Shown here: in pieces, positions 1 through 14,888 of the stretch
How the letters are laid out: each line of letters begins with the position of its first letter
Position numbering within the stretch: the stretch's first letter is position 1
Assembly: GCA_938010045.1 (NCBI GenBank)
Contig: CALLFZ010000034.1
Location: forward strand, 1-64,000
Reading direction: 5' to 3'
DNA length: 64,000 nt
Source: an uncultured bacterium
GTDB taxonomy: Bacteria > Verrucomicrobiota > Kiritimatiellia > PWTM01
Notes under the pieces: generated by a model
Databases searched by the model: none
What the model was told of the DNA's origin: nothing
Seen by the model: the letters and a program-made list of their open reading frames with translations, nothing else
Program-made: the position numbers and the translations under genes

Positions 1-78
1 GCGGCGCCGCGGCCCCCGGGCCCATGTTGGATCGTCACAACAGCCCACCATCGCCACCCGAACAACGGAAAACAAACC

Positions 79-807
79 ATGACCCGCACATCCTCCCCCA
101 TCACGCTGTTCTCGCCTGCCGCCACGCTGCTGTGGGCGGCCCTCTCGCTGCCGCTGATGGCGGCAGAAGCCGAACCGGTCGGAACCGCCTCGCTGGATCT
201 GGCCACCGCCTACATGTTCCGCGGCGTGACGGTGACCGACACGTTGGTCGCACAACCGGCGCTGAAGGCGCAGGTGTGGCCCGGACTCACGCTCGGCGCC
301 TGGGGTAACATGGACCTGGACTCGGATGGTGGGCGCTACCGCACGCGGGAGTTGTCCGAGATTGATCTGACCGCGAGCTACGCCCTCCCCATCGAAGGCC
401 CCTCGCTCACCGTCGGCTATATCGAATACCTGTACCCGCATGCGGACGTCGGTCCCGACCGCGAACTGTTCGTGTCGGCTGGGCTCGACGTGCCGCTGCA
501 GCCCACCGTCACGGCCTACTGGGGCCTGGACGGCAGCGTTCACCGCGAGTTGTATGCGGAGGCGTCGACCTCGCATTCGTTCGAACTCGTCGGCGGACTC
601 GCACTCGATCTATCCGCTCGGATCTCGGCTCGGCACTCCGATCACCGCGAATCCGGCCTCTCGCACGCAGTGCTCGAGGCGGCGCTCCGTTACGAGCTCG
701 TGAAGCTCGGCATCGCATGGTTGCCGACGCTGAACGACGACGTGCTGCCGGATGCGGCCCACGTGCGCGAGGTTGTCGGAACGCTCTCGTTCAGTGTAGA
801 CTTTTAG
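79..807 (+). CDS. TorF-like outer-membrane beta-barrel protein (putative porin)
   Basis: The 242-residue product begins with a signal peptide (hydrophobic stretch near residues 8-28, likely cleavage after PLMAAEA). The mature part has alternating short beta-strands and ends in phenylalanine, as outer-membrane barrels do. The start of the mature part (DLATAYMFRGVTVTD) resembles the opening strands of the TorF family of putative porins. Role is inferred as a small outer-membrane channel or barrel of unknown substrate. It stands alone: a perfect 16-bp hairpin follows and separates it from pyrG. The family call rests on pattern and the first strands only. Confidence 0.6.
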   Translation: MTRTSSPITLFSPAATLLWAALSLPLMAAEAEPVGTASLDLATAYMFRGVTVTDTLVAQPALKAQVWPGLTLGAWGNMDLDSDGGRYRTRELSEIDLTASYALPIEGPSLTVGYIEYLYPHADVGPDRELFVSAGLDVPLQPTVTAYWGLDGSVHRELYAEASTSHSFELVGGLALDLSARISARHSDHRESGLSHAVLEAALRYELVKLGIAWLPTLNDDVLPDAAHVREVVGTLSFSVDF

Positions 808-823
808 CCCGAAGCGATCACGT

Positions 824-868
824 CACGGGGAAGGCCGCGCGGCGTCGGCGCCCGCGGCCTTCCCCGTG
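824..868 (+). terminator. Strong hairpin between porin and pyrG
   Basis: Arms at 824-839 and 853-868 are perfectly complementary over 16 bp (CACGGGGAAGGCCGCG), around a 13-nt loop. It lies just after the porin stop and before the pyrG ribosome binding site. There is no U-run, so it may be a GC-type terminator or mRNA-stabilising stem. It could also act as a leader structure for pyrG, since it ends 36 nt before the start codon. Confidence 0.6.
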
Positions 869-874
869 CTGTAG

Positions 875-3704
<2,830 letters not shown>

Positions 3705-3708
<4 letters not shown>

Positions 3709-5252
3709 GCGCCGCGCACGAGTGGATCGCGGTGTTCGACTTCGGCTCGCAGTACACGCAGCTGATCGCGCGCCGCGTGCGAGAGCTTCACGTCTACTGC
3801 GAGATTCTGCGGCACGACACACTGATCGAGTCGCTGCGCGCGCGCCCGCCGATCGGTGTGATCCTCTCGGGCGGTCCGGCCAGCGTGCTCGCGCCCGACG
3901 CCCCCCACGGCGATCCCGCTCTCTGGCGCGCCGATCTGCCCGTGCTCGGCATCTGCTATGGCATGCAACTGATGGCCCGCGACCTCGGCGGACGCGTCGA
4001 ACGCGGTGATCGGCGCGAATACGGGTTGGCGCGCATCGCGGTCGTGGATCCGGACACGCTGTTTGAGGGTATGGACCGGGAGCTCGACGTCTGGATGAGC
4101 CACGGCGACCGGGTCACGGAGCTGCCGCCGGGCTTTCGCGCGTTGGCGCGCAGTGAGAACTGCCCTGTCGCTGCCATGGCCGACGCCCAGGGCCGCCGGT
4201 TCGGGCTGCAGTTCCACCCCGAGGTCGTGCACACCCCGCGCGGCCTCGATCTCCTCCGGCGCTTCGTGCGCGACGTCTGCGGCGCCCGCGGCGACTGGCG
4301 CATGGCCGATTTTATTGAGGACAGCGTCCGATCGCTGCGCGAGCGCATCGGCGACGATCACGTCCTGTGCGCGCTCAGCGGCGGTGTCGACTCCTCGGTG
4401 ACCGCCGCACTGCTCCACCGCGCCATCGGCCGCCGCCTGCACTGCGTCTACGTGGACACCGGCCTCATGCGCGACGGCGAGACCGAGCAGATCGAGGCCG
4501 AGTTCGGCCGGCATCTGGGAGTCGATCTGCGCATCGAGCGCGCGGGCGCCCGGTTCTTCTCGGCGCTCAAGGGCGTCGAGGATCCGGAACGCAAGCGCAA
4601 AATCATCGGCGCGACCTTCATCGAGGTGTTCCGCGATGTCGCGCGTTCGCTGGGCCCGGTTCGTTTCCTCGCGCAGGGGACCCTCTATCCTGACGTCGTC
4701 GAAAGCGTTTCGCCGTTCGGCGGACCCACCGCCACGATCAAGAGCCACCACAATGTGGGCGGGCTGCCCGCGGAGCTCGGGTTCGAGCTGGTCGAACCGC
4801 TGCGCGCGTTGTTCAAGGACGAGGTGCGCGAACTCGGTCGCCTTCTTGGCTTGCCGGATGCGCTCGTGGACCGCTGGCCGTTCCCGGGCCCCGGCCTCGC
4901 CGTGCGGATCATCGGCGAAGTCACGCCGGAGCGGGCGGACCTTCTGCGGCGGGCGGATGCGATCGTCGAGCGCGAAATCCGCCGCTGGCCCGGCGCCCGC
5001 GAGGTCTGGCAGGCGTTCGCCGTGCTGCTGCCGGTCCGCAGCGTCGGCGTGATGGGCGACGAGCGCACCTACGAGAACGTCGCCGCGGTGCGTGCCGTGC
5101 AAAGCCTCGATGGCATGACCGCCGACTGGGTGCGCCTGCCCGCCGAGGTGCTCGACCGCATCGCGCGCCGCATTGTGAACGAGGTCCGCGGCATTAACCG
5201 CGTCGTCTACGACATTACGTCGAAGCCCCCGGGCACGATCGAATGGGAGTGA
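3705..5252 (+). CDS. guaA: GMP synthase (glutamine-hydrolysing)
   Basis: Converts XMP to GMP using ATP and glutamine-derived ammonia. The N-terminal glutaminase domain has Cys84 in LGICYGMQ and a HPEV motif. It is followed by an ATP pyrophosphatase domain with the PP-loop LSGGVDSS and the GMP synthetase signature [10 protein letters not shown]. The C-terminal dimerisation domain ends in [11 protein letters not shown], the usual terminus. At 515 aa the length is standard. The ATG overlaps the carA stop and the stop is one base from the carB start, so all four genes of the operon should be co-translated. Confidence 0.97.
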
Positions 5253-5253
5253 C

Positions 5254-8481
<3,228 letters not shown>

Positions 8482-8543
8482 TGACCGCGGCGAATTGCGC
8501 CCCGCCCGGTCCCCCACGCGCACCCGTCCCGTCCATCAGGCTT

Positions 8544-8564
8544 CCCGGCCTCACCGAGGCCGGG
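8544..8564. terminator. Hairpin between convergent carB and ftsB-like genes
   Basis: CCCGGCCTC at 8544-8552 and GAGGCCGGG at 8556-8564 form a perfect 9-bp stem with a 3-nt loop. It sits in the 69-bp gap after carB and covers the last codon of the convergent gene. No U-run is present on either strand. Confidence 0.45.
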
Positions 8565-8934
8565 GAGACCAACGCGATCCCGTGGAGGAGGCGGGCGGTG
8601 TTGGCCGCATCGCGCTGTTGCTCACGCGATTGGTCGCCCGGTCGCCGGCCGTCTCGCGGACCACCCGGTAGAGAACCTCGTTCGACCGGGCCAGACCGAG
8701 GTCGCGCGCGATCCGCTCCACAAACCGGGGATCCGTCCGAAACCGCTCCTGTTTCTGGCGCAGCAGTTTCGTCAGTTCCTCCTCAATCGCGATTTGCCGC
8801 TCGAGATCCTCCTTGCGGCGCCGGTAATCCTGCATCGCTCGCCATTTGGGTACGATGCCAAGCGCGGCGACCGTCGCCAGCAGCCCGAACGACGCCACCA
8901 CGGCGGCGCGATAGATGGCGGTCCAGATGTTCAC
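8551..8934 (-). CDS. FtsB/DivIC-like septum formation initiator protein
   Basis: A 127-residue single-pass inner-membrane protein. It has a short cytoplasmic start, a transmembrane helix near residues 8-29 (VVASFGLLATVAALGIV), then a charged coiled-coil rich in Arg, Glu and Lys (about 30-75). The motif DPRFVERIARDLGLARSNEVLYRV matches the periplasmic end of FtsB/DivIC proteins, which link FtsL to the divisome. GTG 8934 is chosen because its GTGA overlaps the adenosine deaminase stop; the frame also extends upstream inside that gene. The C-terminal 30 residues are low-complexity and not conserved-looking. Confidence 0.75.
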   Translation of the reverse strand: MNIWTAIYRAAVVASFGLLATVAALGIVPKWRAMQDYRRRKEDLERQIAIEEELTKLLRQKQERFRTDPRFVERIARDLGLARSNEVLYRVVRETAGDRATNRVSNSAMRPTPPASSTGSRWSPRPR

Positions 8935-10181
8935 GGCGTCCGGCCGGTCGTTTCGGGCTCCGCTCGGCCTATACACTCATTCAGACGTTCGATCACACGG
9001 TGGACATACCGCCGCTTGTCCACGTAGCGCAAGGGCATGAACGCGCCCTTGAAGCCCGCCACAATCACATTTCGGAACTGCCGCCCATCGAGCGGCACGC
9101 CCTCGACCAGCCGTTCAAGCTCGCGGGTCACGGTCGTGTGCGAGACGAGCCGGTTGTCGGTGCAGATCGTGACGGAGAGTCCGCGCTCAATCATCTGCCG
9201 CACCGGGTGCTCCGCGACCGACCGGATGGACGGCGTGGTCTGCAGGTTGCTCGTCAGGCAGACCTCGATCGTAATGCGCTGGCTTGCCATGTACTCGGCC
9301 AACTGCTCGACATAGCGCGCTGGATCGGCAATACCCGGACCGCGGACCATGTCGACCGCGAACAGGAACGTGCCGTGGCCAATGCGATTCGCATGGCAGT
9401 CGGTGATCGCCTGAAAGATGGATTCGGGCCCGTACGCCTCGCCGGCGTGCACGGTTTTCTTGAGGAAGTGGCGGTGGGCGTACTGATATGCTTCGCGGTG
9501 GTCCTGCGCGGGATACCCGGCCTCCTCGCCGGCGAGATCAAACCCGACGATCGGTAAACCGTCGCGGTCGCGAATTGCCACCGCGGTGCGCACAACCTCG
9601 AGCGACGCGATACCGAACACCTCCTTGCGCGGCGCAGCGCCGAGCAAGTCCAGCAGGGCCGCGAAGTAGGGCCCATAGTGTCGTGTGAACGCGCGCAGCG
9701 CACACACGATGATTCCATAGTGGAACGCGAGATCCTCGCCCGAGCGCACGGCCGCGCTCTCGTTGTGACGGCGCGCGGCGCGCTCCAGCCCCCGGTTCAC
9801 GGCGGCGAGCACCTCGCGCATGTGCAGGCCGGAGTGGTAGTGCAACTGCGGCGCAAACCGCACTTCGATGTACCGCACGCCTTCGGCGATGTTGTCTTCG
9901 GCCAGCTCGAATGCGACCCGTTCCAGATGCTCCGGAGTCCGCAGCACCGCGGTCGTGTAGGCGAACCCGCGCAGATACTCGGCCAGGTTCTCGTACGAGT
10001 CCTTGAACACCAGCTCACAAAGCCCTTCCTCGGTCTCCGAGGGCAACTCCACCCTCGAGGCGCGCGCCAGCTCGATCAGCGTCGGGATCCGCACCGACCC
10101 GTCTAAATGAACATGTAGGTCGGTCTTCGGAATCCGCCGCAGCAGCTCGGCCGTCATCGGCACTCCACCGGTGTTGTTCAC
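8931..10181 (-). CDS. add: Adenosine deaminase
   Basis: Deaminates adenosine (or deoxyadenosine) to inosine in purine salvage. It is a zinc TIM-barrel of the amidohydrolase type: metal ligands in DLHVHLDGS near residue 21, the catalytic motif VHAGE, RIGHG, the SNLQT segment and the late CTDN aspartate site. At 416 aa it is longer than E. coli Add (about 333); the extra length includes an insertion around HNESAAVRSGEDLAF. GTG 10181 is preferred because a GGAAAGGA sequence lies about 8 nt upstream; ATG 10157 is the alternative. Related aminodeoxyfutalosine or adenine deaminases cannot be excluded. Confidence 0.85.
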   Translation of the reverse strand: MNNTGGVPMTAELLRRIPKTDLHVHLDGSVRIPTLIELARASRVELPSETEEGLCELVFKDSYENLAEYLRGFAYTTAVLRTPEHLERVAFELAEDNIAEGVRYIEVRFAPQLHYHSGLHMREVLAAVNRGLERAARRHNESAAVRSGEDLAFHYGIIVCALRAFTRHYGPYFAALLDLLGAAPRKEVFGIASLEVVRTAVAIRDRDGLPIVGFDLAGEEAGYPAQDHREAYQYAHRHFLKKTVHAGEAYGPESIFQAITDCHANRIGHGTFLFAVDMVRGPGIADPARYVEQLAEYMASQRITIEVCLTSNLQTTPSIRSVAEHPVRQMIERGLSVTICTDNRLVSHTTVTRELERLVEGVPLDGRQFRNVIVAGFKGAFMPLRYVDKRRYVHRVIERLNECIGRAEPETTGRTP

Positions 10182-10186
10182 GCCGT

Positions 10187-10216
10187 TTGTCCTTTCCGTT
10201 CGGCCGCGCGTATGAT
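10187..10216 (+). promoter_or_regulatory. Candidate sigma-70 promoter for the lipoate ligase gene
   Basis: TTGTCC at 10187-10192 and TATGAT at 10211-10216 are separated by 18 nt in the 67-bp gap between divergent genes. The -10 box matches five of six consensus bases. Identified by eye only. Confidence 0.4.
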
Positions 10217-10248
10217 AGCCCGTGGCCTAGTCAACTGGAACCGGCCCG

Positions 10249-11190
10249 ATGATCCTCGTGCGACTGCGCGGGCGCGACGCCTGGCACAACCTCGCGGCCG
10301 AAGAGTGGCTGCTCGACCATGCGGCGGCGGCCCGCGTCCTTCTCGTCTATATCAACGATCCCGCGGTGGTGATCGGCCGCCATCAGAATCCGTGGTCCGA
10401 GTCCGATCCGGACGCCCTTGCGGCGGCGGGGGTGCGACTCGCCCGACGGACCTCCGGCGGCGGCGCGGTGTGGCATGACCCCGGCGTCCTGAACTACTCG
10501 TTTCTTCTCCCTCGCCGGGCCTACCGTCGCCTGGAGCTACTCGAGACGGTGCAACGAGCGCTCACGCGCCTGGGCGTCGACACGCGCGTCGTGCACAACA
10601 CCTCCCTCTTTTCGGGCGACCACAAGGTGGCCGGTCATGCGTTCCGATTGCGCGGCGATGTGGCGCTGCACCACGGCACGCTCCTGATTTCGGCCGACCT
10701 CGATCGCCTCCGCGCGGCCCTCGTTCCGGCCTGCCGCGTGTGCTCTTCGTCGGCGATCTCCTCCATTCGCGCTCCGGTCACGAACCTCGCCACGCGGCGT
10801 TCGGACCTGACCGCCGAGGTCTGCATCGAAGCCCTAACCGCGGAGACCCAACGCATGTGGGGGCCGATCGCGCAAACCCTGGACGAGCGCGATCTCGACG
10901 CCGACGACGTCCGCGCGGGAGTCGAACGCCACCGGTCGTGGGCCTGGCGATTTGGCGAGACACCGCCGTTCACCGCCGAGTTCGATCTGCCGACGGCGAC
11001 CGGCGGCTCCGCCCTCTGGCGGGTGGAAGTCCGCGAAGGTCGCGTCACCGCCCTCCGCTCCGATCCCCCCGGCGCCCCGCCGGATCACCTGGTGGGGATG
11101 CCGTTTGAGCCGTCGTTGCTGGCCGCGGCGCTCGCGTCCCTGGCCGCCGGCTCGCGCCCGGTCGGCTCAACAATCCAAAGTCCGAGATGA
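10249..11190 (+). CDS. lplA: Lipoate-protein ligase A family protein
   Basis: Attaches lipoate to E2 and GcvH lipoyl domains after activation with ATP. The BPL/LplA catalytic fold (about residues 1-185) is clear: the lipoate-binding signature RRTSGGGAVWHDPGVLNYSF near 65-85, and the lysine motif DHKVAGHAFR with HHGTLL downstream. A C-terminal accessory region (about 230-313) corresponds to the LplA C domain. It diverges from add across a 67-bp gap holding a plausible promoter. Its stop overlaps the next ATG, although that gene is unrelated in function. Lipoyl or octanoyl transferase activity is the main alternative. Confidence 0.85.
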   Translation: MILVRLRGRDAWHNLAAEEWLLDHAAAARVLLVYINDPAVVIGRHQNPWSESDPDALAAAGVRLARRTSGGGAVWHDPGVLNYSFLLPRRAYRRLELLETVQRALTRLGVDTRVVHNTSLFSGDHKVAGHAFRLRGDVALHHGTLLISADLDRLRAALVPACRVCSSSAISSIRAPVTNLATRRSDLTAEVCIEALTAETQRMWGPIAQTLDERDLDADDVRAGVERHRSWAWRFGETPPFTAEFDLPTATGGSALWRVEVREGRVTALRSDPPGAPPDHLVGMPFEPSLLAAALASLAAGSRPVGSTIQSPR

Positions 11191-12668
11191 GCACACCTCG
11201 CATCTGTCTCCTGCCGCACTGCCGGCTGGGGGGTGCGGCCGCCGCCGCGCTGTACGCGGCCGAAGCGCCGCCGTGGGCGAACGCGCACATCTTGGGCATT
11301 CACGAGCTACCCTCGCATGCGGTGCGGCACGCGGACCCGGACGAACCCGCGGCGCTCGCGGGAACGCCCAGCCCGTTGATCCAATCCTTGGACGGCACCG
11401 GGACAGTCCACTGGGTTCCGCATCCGGATCAACGCCCGCACGACATCTGGCGCCCCGACTCCGATGGCCGCACGTGGTGCGATCTGCCGATCCCGTCAAA
11501 CGGGGACATGCACGGATTCGGAACGCCGATCTACGTCAACCTCACCTACCCCTTCGCGAACGACCCGCCGCGCATGATGACCGACCCCCCATCCAGCGAC
11601 TCGGCATTCGCGGAGCGGACTCCGGTGGGGTCCTACCGCCGCTCGTTCCGTCTCGAGCGAGACCCGGCCGGCCGCGAGGGCATGTTGACCGTGCGCTGTG
11701 CTCTCCCGAACGACACGTCATGGGCGCCGGCCGGCCACGTCGGCGCATGGGACCAGCTTCCCTTCGGCGGTGGGTGGTCGCCGCCGCCCGTGCGGTCCGG
11801 GGGCCGCCTTGAGGTGGAAACCGCACCCGCGACGTATCTCATGCGCGGCGCGGAGTTTGAGGTGCGGATCGGACGCGCGAGCGGCGTCATCGAGTCCTGG
11901 ACTGTGCAGGGCTGGCCGATCCTGCGGGCGCCGCTGGTACCGAACGATTGGCGCGCCCCCACGGACAACGACCGCGGCAACCAGGTGCCCCAGTGGGCCA
12001 GCGTGTGGCGCGACGCCGCGGCGAAACGCACGGTCGAGCGCTGCGAGGTCGCGCGCCGCGCGGCCGACGGTGCCGAGATCGTGGCCCTCATCAAGTTGCC
12101 CGCCGGGGAAAGCCGTGCACGATACAGCTATCGGGTGAATGGCACTGGACAAATCGAGATCGAAACACGGTTCGAGCCGGCTGGCGCGAAACTGCCGCTG
12201 GTTCCGCGCGTCGGCCTCATGACGGAGCTGGCGCCCGACTGCACGAACGTCGCGTGGTACGGCCGGGGGCCACACGAGTGCTATTGGGACCGCAAAACCG
12301 GCGCGGCGGTGGGCCGATACCGCTCGACGGTCCGCGAGCTGATCTACAATGATCTCAAGCCTCAGGACAACGGCCATCGAACCGACGTCCGATGGCTGGA
12401 AATCACGGATCCCTCCGGTCGCGGTCTTCGGGTGATCGGGCTACCCCTGTTCGGGTTCAATGCATGGCCGTATCGGCAACGCGATCTTGAAGGGCCCATG
12501 CATCCGTGGCGGATACCGCGGCGCGAGCTCGTGACCTTGTGCCTCGACGCCGCGCAGATGGGGGTGGGCGGGGACGACTCGTGGGGCGCGCGCACGCATC
12601 CGGAGTACTGCATTCATCCGGGCCGGACGCTCGTGCATCGTCTCCGCATCGAACCGGTGAACCAATGA
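11187..12668 (+). CDS. GH2 LacZ-type beta-galactosidase lacking the catalytic domain
   Basis: Residues 25-155 match the N-terminal sugar-binding domain of LacZ (SLDGTGTVHWVPHP, MHGFGTPIYVNLTYPF, VGSYRRSF). From about residue 165 the protein matches LacZ domains 4 and 5 (LTVRCALPNDTSWAPAGHVGAWDQ, then a small-chain domain with WRAPTDNDRG, GRGPHECYWDR and MGVGGDDSW). The remainder of domain 1, the jelly-roll domain and the whole TIM barrel with both catalytic glutamates, roughly 550-600 residues of a usual 1000, are absent, yet the frame is open. The product (493 aa) cannot hydrolyse galactosides and has no signal peptide. It is ATGA-coupled to the genes on both sides. Either a real in-frame deletion or an assembly collapse. 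Confidence 0.85.
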   Translation: MSTPRICLLPHCRLGGAAAAALYAAEAPPWANAHILGIHELPSHAVRHADPDEPAALAGTPSPLIQSLDGTGTVHWVPHPDQRPHDIWRPDSDGRTWCDLPIPSNGDMHGFGTPIYVNLTYPFANDPPRMMTDPPSSDSAFAERTPVGSYRRSFRLERDPAGREGMLTVRCALPNDTSWAPAGHVGAWDQLPFGGGWSPPPVRSGGRLEVETAPATYLMRGAEFEVRIGRASGVIESWTVQGWPILRAPLVPNDWRAPTDNDRGNQVPQWASVWRDAAAKRTVERCEVARRAADGAEIVALIKLPAGESRARYSYRVNGTGQIEIETRFEPAGAKLPLVPRVGLMTELAPDCTNVAWYGRGPHECYWDRKTGAAVGRYRSTVRELIYNDLKPQDNGHRTDVRWLEITDPSGRGLRVIGLPLFGFNAWPYRQRDLEGPMHPWRIPRRELVTLCLDAAQMGVGGDDSWGARTHPEYCIHPGRTLVHRLRIEPVNQ

Positions 12669-14785
12669 ACACGATTCCCTCCCTCTCTCTGGCAATTGTG
12701 TGCGTGGCTCGTGCCATGTGCACCGACGTGCACGGCGCCGAACCCGCGGACCTCCCGCCTCACCCGCGGTTGTTGCTCGACGCGCGCGGCGTGGCCGCGC
12801 TGCGCGACAAAATCCACCAGCCCCCGTGGGCGGATCTCTGGCGGCAACGCCTTCGCGCGCTCGAGCGCGCGATCGCCGAGCCGTTGAGGCTGCCGCCCCG
12901 AGGCGGCAATTGGTACCACAACTATGTCTGCCCCGAACACGGCGTACGGTTGACCGAAGGCCCGCGCATTGGCGACTGGACCTGGGAACACCGATGCCGC
13001 ATCGGACCGCACATGCTGCGGGGCGACCCCGCGGTGGCGGCGCGAGACTTCGACGGCTATTCGATCATGGCCATCCACAACGCGCTCGCCGCCGAGGCGC
13101 GCGACGCCGGCTTGGCCTGGGCCGTGACCGGTGATGAACGGTATGCGGAACGGGCGGCGGCAATCGTGCGGGCCTATGCGGCGGCCTACACGACGTATGC
13201 GCGCCACGACAATCAGGGACGGCCGGTCCGATCCCGTGGCGCCGGCGGCCGCGTCGGCTCGCAACCCCTGTCCGAGGCGACATGGCTCGTGCCGCTCCTG
13301 CAGGGCGCCGACTTTGTCTGGTCGCGGCTGAGCGAACCCGACCGGCATCGCTTTGAGAGCAACTTGGTGCGCGTCGCCATCGAGGAGACGATCCGCAACC
13401 CCGACTCGAACCCGTGTGTGCACAACATCCAGTGTCACCGAAACGCGGCCATCGGCTTGGCGGGTTTCCTGCTCGGCGACACGAACCTCGTTCACGAGGC
13501 GATCCACGGCCGCCACGGTTGGCACACAAATCTCGCCAACGGCGTGATGGCCGATGGCACATGGTTCGAGGGCGCGTGGGGCTACCATACCTATACGCTC
13601 AGCGCGCTCTGGCCGCTCGCCGAGGCGGCGCGGCACGCGGGCATTGACCTGTATGGTCCCCCGCTCCGCCGCATGTACGAAGCGCCGATGATGCTCGCCA
13701 CACCCGACGGCCGACTGCCCGCGTTCAACGATTCCACCGAAACCTCGCTCGCGGCAATGAGCGACCTCTACGAGCTGGCGTTCGTTCGTTACGGCGATCC
13801 GGTCTTCACGTCCCCCCTTCGCGAGTCCGGCCGGCGCACCGGATCGCTCGCGCTATGGTATGGTGCGCCGAGTCTCCCGGACGCCGCTCTGGCGCGCGCG
13901 CCCTCCCGCTCCCGCAATCTGCCGGCCGCCGGCTACGCGATCCTGCAGCGCGGCGACGGCCCCGAGGCCACGTGGCTATGCCTCAAGTACGGACCTCACG
14001 GCGGCGGGCACGGCCACTTCGACAAAAATCATTTCGTGCTGCGCACCCGCCGCGTATGGCGGCTCGGCGACGTCGGCACCCACCTGTACGGGTCCGATCT
14101 GCACCGCGACTGGGATAAAACCTCGATTGCCCACAATACCCTGACCGTGGACGAAGCGTCTCAAGCCGCCGCCGCCGGCCGGTGCCTAGCGTTCGGCTCC
14201 GCAGAAGGCGTGGACTATGTCATGGCGGAGGCCGGGCCGATCTATCCTCATCTGCGATTCGTCCGGACCGTCGCGCTGCTCGAAACCAATGTCGTGCTGG
14301 TCTGCGACCGAGTGACCTCGGACCGCCCTCGCCAACTGGATATCGCCGTGCATCTCGGGGGTGTGTGGACCCACCTACCCGCCGGCCGACCTTGGCTGCC
14401 GCCCCCCGCACCCGGCTACCGCCGATTGCGCGACGCCATCATCCTGCCCCCCTCCAATCGAGTGACCCTTGCCGTGCGCGTTCCCGACGACGATTCGCCG
14501 ACGCAGTTGGTGGCGGCCTCTCCCGATCCTGTGTCCGTCATCTGTGCCCACGGGGTCGGCGCATCCTCCGCCGATCAGGTACCGGTGGCCATCCTCCGTC
14601 GGACCGCTACGGATTGGTTTCTGGTCTGGTCACTGATTTGGAACGACAGCGCAGCTCCAGTCGGACTAGATCCGACCCTCGGGGACGATGGGCGAGAGCG
14701 TGTTCGGATCGTGCAGGGACGGCGGGTCCTTGACCTCATCCTCGATACCGCCCGCGGACGCGTCGCCATCACCGTGCCGCCTTGA
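12665..14785 (+). CDS. Secreted heparinase II/III-like polysaccharide lyase
   Basis: 706 residues starting at an ATG that overlaps the previous stop; the start is followed by a signal peptide (IPSLSLAIVCVARAMC, about 1-27). The helical toroid domain (about 60-400) contains NPCVHNIQCHRNAAIGLAGF and the tyrosine-rich segment GAWGYHTYTLSALWPLAEAA. The heparinase II/III-type beta domain begins near GHGHFDKNHFVLRTRRVWRLG and continues with TSIAHNTLTVDEASQ. The family cleaves uronic-acid polysaccharides by beta-elimination, with Tyr/His catalysis. Substrate unknown; alginate, heparan-like or other sulfated glycans are possible. Probably part of glycan degradation together with nearby GH genes. Confidence 0.85.
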   Translation: MNTIPSLSLAIVCVARAMCTDVHGAEPADLPPHPRLLLDARGVAALRDKIHQPPWADLWRQRLRALERAIAEPLRLPPRGGNWYHNYVCPEHGVRLTEGPRIGDWTWEHRCRIGPHMLRGDPAVAARDFDGYSIMAIHNALAAEARDAGLAWAVTGDERYAERAAAIVRAYAAAYTTYARHDNQGRPVRSRGAGGRVGSQPLSEATWLVPLLQGADFVWSRLSEPDRHRFESNLVRVAIEETIRNPDSNPCVHNIQCHRNAAIGLAGFLLGDTNLVHEAIHGRHGWHTNLANGVMADGTWFEGAWGYHTYTLSALWPLAEAARHAGIDLYGPPLRRMYEAPMMLATPDGRLPAFNDSTETSLAAMSDLYELAFVRYGDPVFTSPLRESGRRTGSLALWYGAPSLPDAALARAPSRSRNLPAAGYAILQRGDGPEATWLCLKYGPHGGGHGHFDKNHFVLRTRRVWRLGDVGTHLYGSDLHRDWDKTSIAHNTLTVDEASQAAAAGRCLAFGSAEGVDYVMAEAGPIYPHLRFVRTVALLETNVVLVCDRVTSDRPRQLDIAVHLGGVWTHLPAGRPWLPPPAPGYRRLRDAIILPPSNRVTLAVRVPDDDSPTQLVAASPDPVSVICAHGVGASSADQVPVAILRRTATDWFLVWSLIWNDSAAPVGLDPTLGDDGRERVRIVQGRRVLDLILDTARGRVAITVPP

Positions 14786-14803
14786 GAACCTCGCCCGACC
14801 GGG

Positions 14804-14832
14804 TTGCCGCCTCGCGATTCGCTCCGTATAGT
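14804..14832 (+). promoter_or_regulatory. Sigma-70-type promoter for the kinase-lpx operon
   Basis: TTGCCG at 14804-14809 and TATAGT at 14827-14832 are exactly 17 nt apart. The -10 matches five of six and the -35 four of six consensus bases. Transcription would start near 14839, which supports the internal ATG at 14889 rather than the upstream in-frame TTG at 14832. Confidence 0.6.
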
Positions 14833-14888
14833 TGCCCACCGAAGGTCGGACGAGTCTCACGCAAGGAGCGACGCTGAACGAGGCCGAA

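Noticed and set aside
14832-14834. TTG 14832 as the kinase start
   Set aside because: It lies at the end of the predicted -10 box, before the expected transcription start, and lacks a Shine-Dalgarno; ATG 14889 fits both.
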